A stretch of 64,000 bases of DNA from Bathymodiolus brooksi. Lineage: Eukaryota > Mollusca > Bivalvia > Mytilida > Modiolidae. How positions within the stretch are numbered: position 1 is the stretch's first letter; every line of letters begins with the position of its first letter. Of the stretch, positions 41,701 through 57,400 are shown one piece after another. Under the pieces are notes generated by a model. That model saw only the letters and a list, made by a program, of their open reading frames with translations, was not told where the DNA came from and made no database searches. The translations under genes were made by a program, and so were the position numbers. The stretch lies in contig OY804578.1 in NCBI GenBank assembly GCA_963680875.1, forward strand, positions 2,294,001-2,358,000, given 5' to 3'.

Positions 41701-44700
41701 TCGGTGACTCCACCAGCAGAGGTATATCTCCAGTGAAACACTGACTACTGGGCGGATAATATCCTCGGTGACTCCACCAGCAGAGGTATATCTCCAGTAA
41801 AACACTGCCTACTGGGCGGATCCTCGGTGATTCCACCAGCGGAGGATGATATCCTCGGTGACTCCACCAGCAGAGGTATATCTCCAGTGAAACACTGAAT
41901 ACTGGGCGAATGATATCCTTGGTGACTCCACCAGCAGAGGTATATCTCCAGTGAAACATTGACTACTGGGCGGATGGTATCCTCGGTGACTCCACCAGCA
42001 GAGGTATATCTCCATTGAAACACTGCCTACAGGGCGGATCCTCGATGATTCCACCAGTGGCAGATGAAATCCGCGGTGACTCCGCCAGCAGAAGTATATC
42101 TCCAGTGAAACACTGACCACTGGGCGGATGATATCCTCATTGACTCCACCAGTAGAGGTATATCTCCAGTGAAACACTAACTACTGGGCGGATGATATCC
42201 TCGGTGACTCCACCTGCAGAGGTATATCTCCAGTGAAACACTGACTACTGGGCGGATGATATCCTCGGTCACTCCACCAGTAGAGGTATATCTCCATTGA
42301 AACACTGACTACTGGGAGGATGATATCCTCGGTGACTCCACCAGCAGATGTATATCTCCAGTGAAACACTGACTACTGGGCGGATGATATCCTCGGTGAC
42401 TCCACCAGCAGAGGTATATCTCCAGTGAAACACTGACTACTGGGCGGATGATATCCTCGGTCACTCCACCAGTAGAGGTATATCTCCATTGAAACACTGA
42501 CTACTGGAAGGATGATATCCTCGGTGACTCCACCAGCAGAGGTATATCTCCAGTTAAACACTGAATACTGGGCGGATGATATCCTCGGTGACTCCACCAG
42601 CAGAGGTATATCTCCAGTGAAACACTGACTACTGGGCGGATCCTCGATGACTCCACCAGCGGAGGATGATATCCTCGGTGACTCCACCAGCAGAGGTATA
42701 TCTTCAGTGAAACACTGAATACTGGGCGGATGATATCCTCGGTGACCCCACCATCAGAAGTATTTCTCCAGTGAAACACTGACTACTGGGCGTATGATAT
42801 CCTCGGTGACTCCACCAGCAGAGGTATATCTCCAGTGAAACACTGACTACTGGGCGTATGATATCCTCGGTGACTCCACCAGCAGAGGTATATCTCCAGT
42901 TAAACACTGACTACTGGGCGGATGATATCCTCGGTGACTCCACCAGCAGAGGTATATCTCCAGTGAAACACTGACTACTGGGCGGATCCTCGATGACTCC
43001 ACCAGCGGAGGATGATATCCTCGGTGACTCCACCAGCAGAGGTATATCTCCAGTGAAACACTGAATACTGGGCGGATGATATCCTTGGTGACTCCACCAG
43101 CAGAGGTATATCTTCAGTGAAACATTGACTACTGGGCGGAGGTATCCTCGGTGACTCCACCAGCAGAGGTATATCTCCATTGAAACACTGCCTACAGGGC
43201 GGATCTTCGATGATTCCACCAGTGGCGGATGATATCCGCGGTGACTCCGCCGGCAGAAGTATATCTCCAGTGAAACACTGACCACTGGGCTGATGATATC
43301 CTCATTGACTCCACCAGCAGAGGTATATCTCCATTGAAACACTGACTACTGGGCGGATCCTCGATGACTCCACCAGCGGAGGATGATATCCTCGGTGACT
43401 CCACCAGCAGAGGTATATCTCCAGTGAAACACTGACTACTGGGTGGATGATATCCTCGGTGACTCCACCAGCAGAGTTATATCTCCAGTGAAACACTGAC
43501 TACTGGGCGGATGATATCCTCGGTGACTCCACCTGCAGAGGTATATCTCCAGTGAAACACTGACTACTGGGCGGACGATATTCTCGGTCACTCCACCAGT
43601 AGAGGTATATCTCCATTGAAACACTGACTACTGGGAGGATGATATCCTCGGTGACTCCACCAGCAGAGGTATATCTCCAGTGAAACACTGACTACTGGGC
43701 GGATGATATCCTCGGTGACTCCACCAGCAGAGGTATATCTCCAGTTAAACACTGACTACTGGGCGGATGATATCCTCGGTGACTCCACCAGCAGAGGTAT
43801 ATCTCCAGTGAAACGCTGAATACTAGGCGGATGATATCCTCGGTGACTCCACCAGCAGAGGTATATCTCCAGTGAAACACTGACCACTGGGCGGATGGTA
43901 TCCTCGGTGACTCCACCAGCAGAGGTATATCTCCAGTGAAATACTGCCTACTTGGCGGATCCTCGATGATTCCACCAGTGGCGGATGATATCCTCGGTGA
44001 CTCCGCCAGCAGAAGTATATCTCCAGTGAAACACTGACTACTGGGCGGATGATATCCTCGTTGACTCCACCAGCAGAGGTATATCTCCAGTGAAACACTA
44101 ACTACTGGGCGGATGATATCCTCGGTGACTCCACCAGCAGAGGTATATCAACAGTGAAACACTGAATACTGGGCGGATGATATCCTCGGTGACTCCACCA
44201 GCAGAGGTATATCTCCAGTGAAACACTGACTACTGGGCGGATCCTCGATCACTCCACCAGCGGAGGATGATATCCTCGGTGACTCCACCAGCAGAGGTAT
44301 ATCTCCAGTGAAACACTGAATACTGGGCGAATGATATCCTTGGTGACTCCACCAGCAGAGGTATATCTCCAGTGAAACATTGACTACTGGGCGGATGGTA
44401 TCCTCGGTGACTCCACCAGCAGAGGTATATCTCCATTGAAACACTGCCTACTGAGCGGATCCTCGATGATACCACCAGTGGCGGATGATATCCGCGGTGA
44501 CTCCGCCAGCAGAAGTGTATCTCCAGTGAAACACTAACTACGGGGCGGATGATATCCTCGGTGACTCCACCTGCAGAGGTATATCTCCAGTGAAACACTG
44601 ACTACTGGGCGGATGATATCCTCGGTCACTCCACCAGTAGAGGTATATCTCCATTGAAACACTGACTACAGGAAGGATGATATCCTCGGTGACTCCACCA

Positions 44701-47700
44701 GCAGAGTAATATCTCCAGTGAAACACTGACTACTGGGCGGATGATATCCTCGGTGACTCCACCAGCAGAGGTATATCTCCAGTTAAACACTGACTACTGG
44801 GCAGATGATATCCTCGGTGACTCCACCAGCAGAGGTATATCTCCAGTGAAACACTGACTACTGGTCGGATCCTCGATGATTCCACCAGCGGAGGATGATA
44901 TCCTCGGTGACTCCACCAGCAGAGGTATATCTCCAGTGAAACACTAACTTCTGGGCGGATGATATCCTCGGTGACTCCACCAGCAGAGGTATATCTCCAG
45001 TGAAATACTGACTACTGGTCGGATCCTCGATGATTCCACCAGCGGTGGATGATATCCTCGGTGACTCCACCAGCAGAGGTATATCTCCAGTGAAACACTA
45101 ACTTCTGGGCGGATGATATCCTCGGTGACTCCACCAGCAGGGGTATATCTCCAGTGAAACACTGACTACTGGGTGGATGATATCCTCGGTGACCCCACCA
45201 GCAGAGGTATATCTCCAGTGAAACACTGACTACTGGGCGGATGATATCCTCTGTGACTCCACCAGCAAAGGTATATATCCAGTGAAACACTGACTACTGG
45301 GCGGATGATATCCCCGGTGACTCCAGCAGTAGAGGTATATCTCCAGTGAAACACTGAATACTGGGCGGATCCGCGGTGATTCCACCAGTGGCGAATGATA
45401 TCCGCGGTGACTCCGCCAGCAGAGGTATATCTCCAGTGAAACACTGACTACTGGGCAAATGATATCCTCGGTGACTCCACCAGCAGAGGTATATCTCCAG
45501 TGAAACACTGACTACTGGGCGGATGATATCCTCGGTGACTCCACCAGCAGAGGTATATCTCCATTGAAACACTGACTACTGGGCCGATGATATCCTTGGT
45601 GACTCCACCAGCAGAGGTATATCTCCAGTGAAATACTGACTACTGGGCGGATGATATCCTCGGTGACTCCACCAGCAGAGGTATATCTCCAGTGAAACAC
45701 TGACTACTGGGCGGTTCCTTGGTGACTCCACCAGCGGAGGATGATATCCTCGGTGACTCCACCAGCAGAGGTATATCTCCAGTGAAACACTGACTACTGG
45801 GCGGATGATATCCTCGTTTGACTCCACCAGCAGAGGTATATCTCCAGTGAAACACTAACTACTGGGCGGATGATATCCTCGGTGACTCCACCTGCAGAGG
45901 TATATCTCCAGTGAAACACTGACTACTGGGCGGATGATATCCTCGGTCACTCCACCAGAAGAGGTATATCTCCATTGAAACACTGACTACTTGGAGGATG
46001 ATATCCCCGGTGACTCCACCAGCAGAGGTATATCCCCAGTGAAACACTGACTACTGGGCGGATGATCCTCGGTGACTCCACCAGCAGAGGTATATCTCCA
46101 TTGAAACACTGCCTACTGGGCGGATCCTCGATGATTCCACCAGTGGCGGATGATATCCTCGGTGACCCCACCAGCAGAGGTATATCTCCAGTTAAACACT
46201 GACTACTGGCGGATGATATCCTCATTGACTCCACCAGCAGAGGTATATCTCCAGTGAAACACTGACCACTGAGCGGATGATATCCTTGGTGACTCCACCA
46301 GCAGAGGTATATCTCCAGTGAAACACTGACTACTGGGCGGATGATATCCTTGGTCACTCCACCAGTAGAGGTATATCTCCAGTGAAACACTGACTACTGG
46401 GTGGATGATATCCTCGGTGACTCCACCAGCAGAGGTATATCTCCAGTGAAACACTGACTACTGGGCGGATGATATCCTCGTTGACTCCACCAGCAGAGGT
46501 ATATCTCCAGTTAAACACTGACTACTGGGCGGATGCTATACTCGGTGACTCCACCAGCAGAGGTATATCTCCACTGAAACACTGACTACTGGGCGGATCC
46601 TCGATGACTCCACCAGCGGAGGATGATATCCTCGGTGACTCCACTAGCAGAGGTATATCTCCAGTGAAACACTGAATACTGGGCGGATGATATCCTCGGT
46701 GACTCCACCAGCAGAGGTATATCTCCAGTGAAACACTGATTACTGGGCGTATGATATCCTCGGTGACTCCACCAGCAGAGGTATATCTCCAGTGAAACAC
46801 TGACTACTGGGCGTATGATATCCTCGGTGACTCCACCAGCAGAGGTATATCTCCAGTTAAACACTGACTACTGGGCGGATGATATCCTCGGTGACTCCAC
46901 CAGCAGAGGTATATCTCCAGTGAAACACTGACAACTGGGCGGTTGATATCCTTGGTGACTCCACCAGCAGAGGTATATCTCCAGTGAAACACTGACTACT
47001 GGGCGGATGATATCCTTGGTGACTCCACCAGCAGAGGTATATCTCCAGTGAAACACTGACTACTGGGCAGATGATATCCTAGGTGAGCCCACCAGCAGAG
47101 GTATATCTCCAGTGAAACACTGACTACTGGTCGGATGATATTCGCGATGACTCCACCAGCAGAGGTATATCTCCAGTTAAACAATGACTACTGGGTGGAT
47201 GATATCCTCGGTGACTCCACCAGCAGAGTTATATCTCCAGTGAAACACTGACTACTGGGCGGATGATATCCTCGGTGACTCCACCAACAGAGGTCTATAT
47301 CCAGTGAAACACTGACTACTGGGCGGATGATATCCCCGGTGACTCCACCAGCAGAGGTATATCTCCAGTGAAACACTGACTACTGGGCGGATACGCGGTG
47401 ATTCCACCTGTGTGCGGATGATATCCTCGGCGACTCCGCCAGCAGAGGTATATCTCCAGTGAAACACTGACTACTGGGCGAATGATATCCTCGGTGACTC
47501 CACCAGCAGAGGTATATCTCCAGTGAAACACTGACTACTGGGCGGATAATATCCTCCGTGACTCCACCAGCAGAGGTATATCTCCAGTAAAACACTGCCT
47601 ACTGGGCGGATCCTCGGTGATTCCACCAGCGGAGGATGATATCCTCGGTGACTCCACCAGCAGAGGTATATCTCCAGTGAAACACTGAATACTGGGCGAA

Positions 47701-50700
47701 TGATATCCTTGGTGACTCCACCAGCAGAGGTATATCTCCAGTGAAACATTGACTACTGGGCGGATGGTATCCTCGGTGACTCCACCAGCAGAGGTATATC
47801 TCCATTGAAACACTGCCTACAGGGCGGATCCTCGATGATTCCACCAGTGGCAGATGATATCCGCGGTGACTCCGCCAGCAGAAGTATATCTCCAGTGAAA
47901 CACTGACCACTGGGCGGATGATATCCTCATTGACTCCACCAGTAGAGGTATATCTCCAGTGAAACACTAACTACTGGGCGGATGATATCCTCGGTGACTC
48001 CACCTGCAGAGGTATATCTCCAGTGAAACACTGACTACTGGGCGGATGATATCCTCGGTCACTCCACCAGTAGAGGTATATCTCCATTGAAACACTGACT
48101 ACTGGGAGGATGATATCCTCGGTGACTCCACCAGCAGATGTATATCTCCAGTGAAACACTGACTACTGGGCGGATGATATCCTCGGTGACTCCACCAGCA
48201 GAGGTATATCTCCAGTGAAACACTGACTACTGGTAGGATGATATCCTCGGTCACTCCACCGGTAGAGGTATATCCCCAGTGAAACACTGACTACTGGGAG
48301 GATGATATCCTCGGTGACTCCAACAGCAGAGGTATATCTCCAGTGAAACACTAACTTCTGGGCGGATGATATCCTCGGTGACTCCACCAGCAGAGGTATA
48401 TCACCAGTGAAACACTGACTACTGGGCGGATGATATCCTCGGTGACCCCACCAGCAGAGGTATATCTCCAGTGAAACACTGACCACTGGGCGGATGGTAT
48501 CCTCGGTGACTCCACCAGCAGAGGTATATCTCCAGTGAAATACTGCCTACTTGGCGGATCCTCGATGATTCCACCAGTGGCCGATGATATCCTCGGTGAC
48601 TCCGCCAGCAGAAGTATATCTCCAGTGAAACACTGACTACTGGGCGGATGATATCCTCGTTGACTCCACCAGCAGAGGTATATCTCCAGTGAAACACTAA
48701 CTACTGGGCGGATGATATCCTCGGTGACTCCACCAGCAGAGGTATATCAACAGTGAAACACTGAATACTGGGCGGATGATATCCTCGGTGACTCCACCAG
48801 CAGAGGTATATCTCCAGTGAAACACTGACTACTGGGCGGATCCTCGATCACTCCACCAGCGGAGGATGATATCCTCGGTGACTCCACCAGCAGAGGTATA
48901 TCTCCAGTGAAACACTGAATACTGGGCGAATGATATCCTTGGTGACTCCACCAGCAGAGGTATATCTCCAGTGAAACATTGACTACTGGGCGGATGGTAT
49001 CCTCGGTGACTCCACCAGCAGAGGTATATCTCCATTGAAACACTGCCTACTGAGCGGATCCTCGATGATACCACCAGTGGCGGATGATATCCGCGGTGAC
49101 TCCGCCAGCAGAAGTGTATCTCCAGTGAAACACTAACTACGGGGTGGATGATATCCTCGGTGACTCCACCTGCAGAGGTATATCTCCAGTGAAACACTGA
49201 CTACTGGGCGGATGATATCCTCGGTCACTCCACCAGTAGAGGTATATCTCCATTGAAACACTGACTACAGGAAGGATGATATCCTCGGTGACTCCACCAG
49301 CAGAGGTATATCTCCAGTGAAACACTGACTACTGGGCGGATGATATCCTCGGTGACTCCACCAGCAGAGGTATATCTCCAGTTAAACACTGACTACTGGG
49401 CAGATGATATCCTCGGTGACTCCACCAGCAGAGGTATATCTCCAGTGAAACACTGACTACTGGTCGGATCCTCGATGATTCCACCAGCGGAGGATGATAT
49501 CCTCGGTGACTCCACCAGCAGAGGTATATCTCCAGTGAAACACTAACTTCTGGGCGGATGATATCCTCGGTGACTCCACCAGCAGAGGTATATCTCCAGT
49601 GAAATACTGACTACTGGTCGGATCCTCGATGATTCCACCAGCGGTGGATGATATCCTCGGTGACTCCACCAGCAGAGGTATATCTCCAGTGAAACACTAA
49701 CTTCTGGGCGGATGATATCCTCGGTGACTCCACCAGCAGGGGTATATCTCCAGTGAAACACTGACTACTGGGCGGATGATATCCTCGGTGACCCCACCAG
49801 CAGAGGTATATCTCCAGTGAAACACTGACTACTGGGCGGATGATATCCTCTGTGACTCCACCAGCAAAGGTATATATCCAGTGAAACACTGACTACTGGG
49901 CGGATGATATCCCCGGTGACTCCAGCAGTAGAGGTATATCTCCAGTGAAACACTGACTACTGGGAGGATCCGCGGTGATTCCACCAGTGGCGAATGATAT
50001 CCGCGGTGACTCCGCCAGCAGAGGTATATCTCCAGTGAAACACTGACTACTGGGCAAATGATATCCTCGGTGACTCCACCAGCAGAGGTATATCTCCAGT
50101 GAAACACTGACTACTGGGCGGATGATATCCTCGGTGACTCCACCAGCAGAGGTATATCTCCATTGAAACACTGACTACTGGGCCGATGATATCCTTGGTG
50201 ACTCCACCAGCAGAGGTATATCTCCAGTGAAACACTGACTACTGGGCGGATGATATCCTCGGTGACTCCACCAGCAGAGGTATATCTCCAGTGAAACACT
50301 GACTACTGGGCGGTTCCTTGGTGACTCCACCAGCGGAGGATGATATCCTCGGTGACTCCACCAGCAGAGGTATATCTCCAGTGAAACACTGACTACTGGG
50401 CGGATGATATCCTCGTTTGACTCCACCAGCAGAGGTATATCTCCAGTGAAACACTAACTACTGGGCGGATGATATCCTCGGTGACTCCACCTGCAGAGGT
50501 ATATCTCCAGTGTATCACTGACTACTGGGCGGATGATATCCTCGGTCACTCCACCAGAAGAGGTATATCTCCATTGAAACACTGACTACTTGGAGGATGA
50601 TATCCCCGGTGACTCCACCAGCAGAGGTATATCCCCAGTGAAACACTGACTACTGGGCGGATGATCCTCGGTGACTCCACCAGCAGAGGTATATCTCCAT

Positions 50701-52822
50701 TGAAACACTGCCTACTGGGCGGATCCTCGATGATTCCACCAGTGGCGGATGATATCCTCGGTGACCCCACCAGCAGAGGTATATCTCCAGTTAAACACTG
50801 ACTACTGGCGGATGATATCCTCATTGACTCCACCAGCAGAGGTATATCTCCAGTGAAACACTGACTACTGAGCGGATGATATCCTTGGTGACTCCACCAG
50901 CAGAGGTATATCTCCAGTGAAACACTGACTACTGGGCGGATGATATCCTTGGTCACTCCACCAGTAGAGGTATATCTCCAGTGAAACACTGACTACTGGG
51001 TGGATGATATCCTCGGTGACTCCACCAGCAGAGGTATATCTCCAGTGAAACACTGACTACTGGGCGGATGATATCCTCGTTGACTCCACCAGCAGAGGTA
51101 TATCTCCAGTTAAACACTGACTACTGGGCGGATGATATCCTCGGTGACTCCACCAGCAGAGGTATATCTCCACTGAAACACTGACTACTGGGCGGATCCT
51201 CGATGACTCCACCAGCGGAGGATGATATCCTCGGTGACTCCACTAGCAGAGGTATATCTCCAGTGAAACACTGAATACTGGGCGGATGATATCCTCGGTG
51301 ACTCCACCAGCAGAGGTATATCTCCAGTGAAACACTGATTACTGGGCGTATGATATCCTCGGTGACTCCACCAGCAGAGGTATATCTCCAGTGAAACACT
51401 GACTACTGGGCGTATGATATCCTCGGTGACTCCACCAGCAGAGGTATATCTCCAGTTAAACACTGACTACTGGGCGGATGATATCCTCGGTGACTCCACC
51501 AGCAGAGGTATATCTCCAGTGAAACACTGACAACTGGGCGGTTGATATCCTTGGTGACTCCACCAGCAGAGGTATATCTCCAGTGAAACACTGACTACTG
51601 GGCGGATGATATCCTTGGTGACTCCACCAGCAGAGGTATATCTCCAGTGAAACACTGACTACTGGGCAGATGATATCCTAGGTGAACCCACCAGCAGAGG
51701 TATATCTCCAGTGAAACACTGACTACTGGTCGGATGATATTCGCGATGACTCCACCAGCAGAGGTATATCTCCAGTTAAACAATGACTACTGGGTGGATG
51801 ATATCCTCGGTGACTCCACCAGCAGAGTTATATCTCCAGTGAAACACTGACTACTGGGCGGATGATATCCTCGGTGACTCCACCAACAGAGGTCTATATC
51901 CAGTGAAACACTGACTACTGGGCGGATACGCGGTGATTCCACCAGTGTGCGGATGATATCCTCGGCGACTCCGCCAGCAGAGGTATATCTCCAGTGAAAC
52001 ACTGACTACTGGGCGAATGATATCCTCGGTGACTCCACCAGCAGAGGTATATCTCCAGTGAAACACTGACTACTGGGCGGATAATATCCTCGGTAACTCC
52101 ACCAGCAGAGGTATATCTCCAGTAAAACACTGCCTACTGGGCGGATCCTCGGTGATTCCACCAGCGGAGGATGATATCCTCGGTGACTCCACCAGCAGAG
52201 GTATATCTCCAGTGAAACACTGAATACTGGGCGAATGATATCCTTGGTGACTCCACCAGCAGAGGTATATCTCCAGTGAAACATTGACTACTGGGCGGAT
52301 GGTATCCTCGGTGACTCCACCAGCAGAGGTATATCTCCATTGAAACACTGCCTACAGGGCGGATCCTCGATGATTCCACCAGTGGCAGATGATATCCGCG
52401 GTGACTCCGCCAGCAGAAGTATATCTCCAGTGAAACACTGACCACTGGGCGGATGATATCCTCATTGACTCCACCAGTAGAGGTATATCTCCAGTGAAAC
52501 ACTAACTACTGGGCGGATGATATCCTCGGTGACTCCACCTGCAGAGGTATATCTCCAGTGAAACACTGACTACTGGGCGGATGATATCCTCGGTCACTCC
52601 ACCAGTAGAGGTATATCTCCATTGAAACACTGACTACTGGGAGGATGATATCCTCGGTGACTCCACCAGCAGATGTATATCTCCAGTGAAACACTGACTA
52701 CTGGGCGGATGATATCCTCGGTGACTCCACCAGCAGAGGTATATCTCCAGTGAAACACTGACTACTGGGCGGATGATATCCTCGGTCACTCCACCAGTAG
52801 AGGTATATCTCCATTGAAACAC
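38268..52822. repeat. Three large copies of a 4.6-5.9 kb higher-order block
   Basis: Copies begin near 38268, 44148 and 48747. The rare unit gcggttccttggtgactcca marks each: 39831, 45711 and 50310, offsets 5880 and 4599. Downstream of about 40500 the first offset falls to 5790, a net loss of one 90-bp unit from copy two. Downstream of 51910 the second offset falls to 4535, because copy three lacks one 64-bp unit present in copy two at 47321-47384. Copies are otherwise nearly identical by eye over about 4 kb. These are the largest and probably among the youngest duplications in the array. Confidence 0.88.
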
Positions 52823-54439
52823 TGACTACTGGGAGGATGATATCCTCGGTGACTCCACCAGCAGAGGTATATCTCCAGTTAAACACTGAATACTGGGCGG
52901 ATGATATCCTCGGTGACTCCACCAGCAGAGGTATATCTCCATTGAAACACTGACTACTGGGCGGATGATATCCTCGGTGACTCCACCAGCAGAGGTATAT
53001 CTCCATTGAAACACTGACTACTGGTAGGATGATATACTCGGTCACTCCACCGGTAGAGGTATATCCCCAGTGAAACACTGACTACTGGGTGGATGATATC
53101 CTCGGTGACTCCAACAGCAGAGGTATATCTCCAGTGAAACACTAACTTCTGGGCGGATGATATCCTCGGTGACTCCACCAGCAGAGGTATATCACCAGTG
53201 AAACACTGACTACTGGGCGGATGATATCCTCGGTGACCCCACCAGCAGAGGTATATCTCCAGTGAAACACTGACTACTGGGCGTATGATATCCTCGGTGA
53301 CTCCACCAGCAGAGGTATATCTCCAGTGAAACACTGACTACTGGGCGTATGATATCCTCGGTGACTCCACCAGCAGAGGTATATCTCCAGTGAAACACTG
53401 AATACTGGGCGGATGATATCCTCGGTGACTCCACCAGCAGAGGTATATCTCCAGTTAAACACTGACTACTGGGCTGATGATATCCGCGGTGACTCCACCA
53501 GCAGAGGTATATCTCCAGTGAAACACTGACTACTGGGCGGATCCTCGATGACTCCACCAGCGGAGGATGATATCCTCGGTGACTCCACCAGCAGAGGTAT
53601 ATCTCCAGTGAAACACTGAATACTGGGCGGATGATATCCTTGGTGACTCCACCAGCAGAGGTATATTTCCAGTGAAACATTGACTGCTGGGCGGATGGTA
53701 TCCTCGGTGACTCCACCAGCAGAGGTATATCTCCATTGAAACACTACCTACAGGGCCGATCCTCGATGATTCCACCAGTGGCGGATGATATCCGCGGTGA
53801 CTCCGCCAGCAGAAGTATATCTCCAGTGAAACACTGACCACTGGGCGGATGATATCCTCATTGACTCCACCAGCAGAGGTATATCTCCAGTGAAACACTA
53901 ACTACTGGGCGGATGATATCCTCGGTGACTCCACCTGCAGAGGTATATCTCCAGTGAAACACTGACTACTGGGCGGATGATATCCTCGGTCACTCCACCA
54001 GTAGAGGTATATCTCCATTGAAACACTGACTACTGGGAGGATGATATCCTCGGTGACTCCACCAGCAGAGGTATATCTCCAGTGAAACACTGACTACTGG
54101 GCGGATGATATCCTCGGTGACTCCACCAGCAGAGGTATATCTCCAGTGAAACACTGACTACTGGGCGGATCCTCGATGACTCCACCAGCGGAGGATGATA
54201 TCCTCGGTGACTCCACCAGCAGAGGTATATCTCCAGTGAAACACTGAATACTGGGCAGATGATATCCTCGGTGACTCCACCAGCAGAGGTATATCTCCAG
54301 TGAAACACTGACTACTGGGCGGATGATATCCTCGGTGACTCCACCAGCAGAGGTATATCTCCAGTGAAACACTGACTACTGGTAGGATGATATCCTCGGT
54401 GACTCCACCGGTAGAGGTATATCCGCAGTGAAACACTGA

Positions 54440-57400
54440 CTACTGGGCGGATGATATCCTCTGTGACTCCACCAGCAGAGGTATATATCCAGTGAAATAC
54501 TGACTACTGGGCGGATGATATCCCTGGGGACTCCAGCAGTAGAGGCATATCTCCAGTGAAACACTGACTACTGGGCGGATCCGCGGTGATTCCACCAGTG
54601 GCGGATGATATCTGCTGTGACTCCGCCAGCAGAGGTATATCTCCAGTGAAACACTGACTACTGGGCGAATGGTATCCTCGGTGACTCCACCAGCAGAGGT
54701 ATATCTCTAGTGAAACACTGACTACTGGGCGGATGATATCCTCGGTGACTCAACCAGCAGAGGTATATCTCCAGTGAAACACTGACTACTGGGCCGATGA
54801 TATCCTCAGTGACTCCACCAGCAGAGGTGTATCTCCAGTGAAACACTGACTACTGGGAGGATGATATCCTCGGTGACTCCACCAGCAGAGGTATATCTCC
54901 AGTGAAACACTGACTACTGGGCGGATGATATCCTCGATGACTCCATCAGCAGAGGTATATCTCCAGTGAAACACTGACTACTGAGCGGATGATATCCTCG
55001 GTGACCCCACCAGCAGAGGTATATCTCCAGTGAAACACTGACTACTGGGCGGATGATATCCGCGATGACTCCACCAGCAGAGGTATATCTCCAGTTAAAC
55101 AATGACTACTGGGTGGATGATATCATCGGTGACTCCACCAGCAGAGGTATATCTCCAGTGAAACACTGACTACTGGGCGGATGATATCCTCGGTGACTCC
55201 ACCAGCAGAGGTATATCTCCCGTAAAACACTGCCTACTGGGCGGATCCTCGGTGATTCCACCAGTGGCGGATTATATCCTCGGTCACTCGCCAGCAGAGG
55301 TATATCATCAGTGAAACAATGACTACTGGGCGAATGATATCCTCGGTGACTCCACCAGCAGAGGTATATATCCAGTGAAACACTGACTACTGGGCGGATG
55401 ATATCCCCGGTGACTCCACCAGCAGAGGTATATCTCCAGTGAAACACTGACTACTGGGCGAATGATATCCTCGGTGACTCCATCAGCAGAGGTATATCTC
55501 CAGTAAAACACTGACTACTGGGCGGATCCGCGGTGATTCCACCATTGGCGGATGATATCCTCGGTGACTCCGCCAGCACAGGTATATCTCCAGTGAAACA
55601 CTGACTACTGGGCGAATGATATCCTCGGTGACTCCAACAGCAGAGGTATATCTCCAGTGAAACACTGACTACTGGGCGGATGATATCCTCGGTGACTCCA
55701 CCAGCAGAGGTGTATCTCCAGTGAAACACTGACTACTGGGCGGATGATATTCCCGATGACTCCACCAGCAGAGGTATATCTCCAGTGAAACACTGACTAC
55801 TGGGCGGATCCGCGGTGATTCCACCAGTGGCGGATGATATCCTCGGTGACTCCGCCAGCAGAGGTATATCTCCAGTGAAACACTGACTACTGGGCGAATG
55901 ATATCCTCGGTGAGTCCACCATCAGAGGTATTTCTCCAGTGAAACAATGACTACTGGGCGGATGATATCCTCGGTGACTCCACCAGCAGAGGTATATCTC
56001 CAGTGAAACACTGACTACTGGGCGGATCCTCGGTGATTCCACCAGTGGCGGATGATATCCTCGGTGACTCCGCCAGCAGTGGCATATCTCCATTGAAACA
56101 CTGACTAATGGGCGGAAGATATCCTCGGTGACTCCACCAGCAGAGGTATATCTCCAGTGAAACACTGACTACTGGGCGGATGATATCCTCGGTGACTCCA
56201 CCAGCAGAGGTATATCTCCAGTGAAACACTCACTACTGGGCGGATGATATCCTCGGTGACTCCACCAGCAGAGGTATATCTCCTGTGAAACACTGACTAA
56301 TGGGTGGATGATATCCTCGGTGACTCCACCAGCAGAGGTATATTTCTATTGAAACACTGACTACTGGGCGAATGATATTCTCGTTGACTCCGCAGGCAGA
56401 GGTATATCTCCAGTGAAACACTAACTACTGGGCGTATGATATCCTCGGTGACTCCACCAGCAGAGGTATATCTCCAGTAAAACACTGCCTACTGGGCGGA
56501 TCCTCAGTGATTCCACGAGTGGCGGATAATATCCTCGGTGAATCCGCCAGCAGAGGTATATCTCCAGTGAAACACTGACTACTGGGCGGATGGTATCCTC
56601 GGTGATTTCACCAGCAGAGGTATATCTCCAGTGAAACACTGCTTACTGGGCGGATGATATCTTCGGTGACTCCACCAGCAGAGGTGTATCTCCAGTGAAA
56701 CACTGACTACTGGGCGGATGATATTCCCGATGACTCCACCAGCAGAGGTATATCTCCAGTGAAACACTGACTACTGGGCGGATGATATCCTCGGTCACTC
56801 CACCAGTAGAGGTATATCTCCATTGAAACACTGACTACTGGGAGGATGATATCCTCAGTGACTCCACCAGCAGAGGTATATCCCCAGTGAAACACTGACT
56901 ACTGGGCGGATGATCCTCGGTGACTCCACCAGCAGAGGTATTTCTCTAGTGAAACACTGACTACTGGGCGGATGATATCCTCGGTAACTCCACCAGCAGA
57001 GGTATATCTCCAGTTAAACACTGACTACTGGGCGGATGATATCCTCGGTGACTCCACTAGCAGAGGTATATATGCAGTGAAACACTGACTACTGGGCGGA
57101 TCCTCGATGACTCCACCAGCGGAGGATGATATCCTCGGTGACTCCACCAGCAGAGGTATATCTCCAGTGAAACACTGAGTACTGGGCGATGATATAGTCG
57201 GTGACTCCGCCAGCAGAAGTATATCTCCAGTGAAACAATGACTACTGGGCGGATGATATCCTCGGTGACTCCACCAGCAGAGGTATATCTCCAGTGAAAC
57301 ACTGACTACTGGGCGGATGATATCCTCGGTGACTCCATCAGCAGAGGTATATCTCCAGTGAAACACTGACTACTGGGCGGATGATATCCTCGGTGACCCC

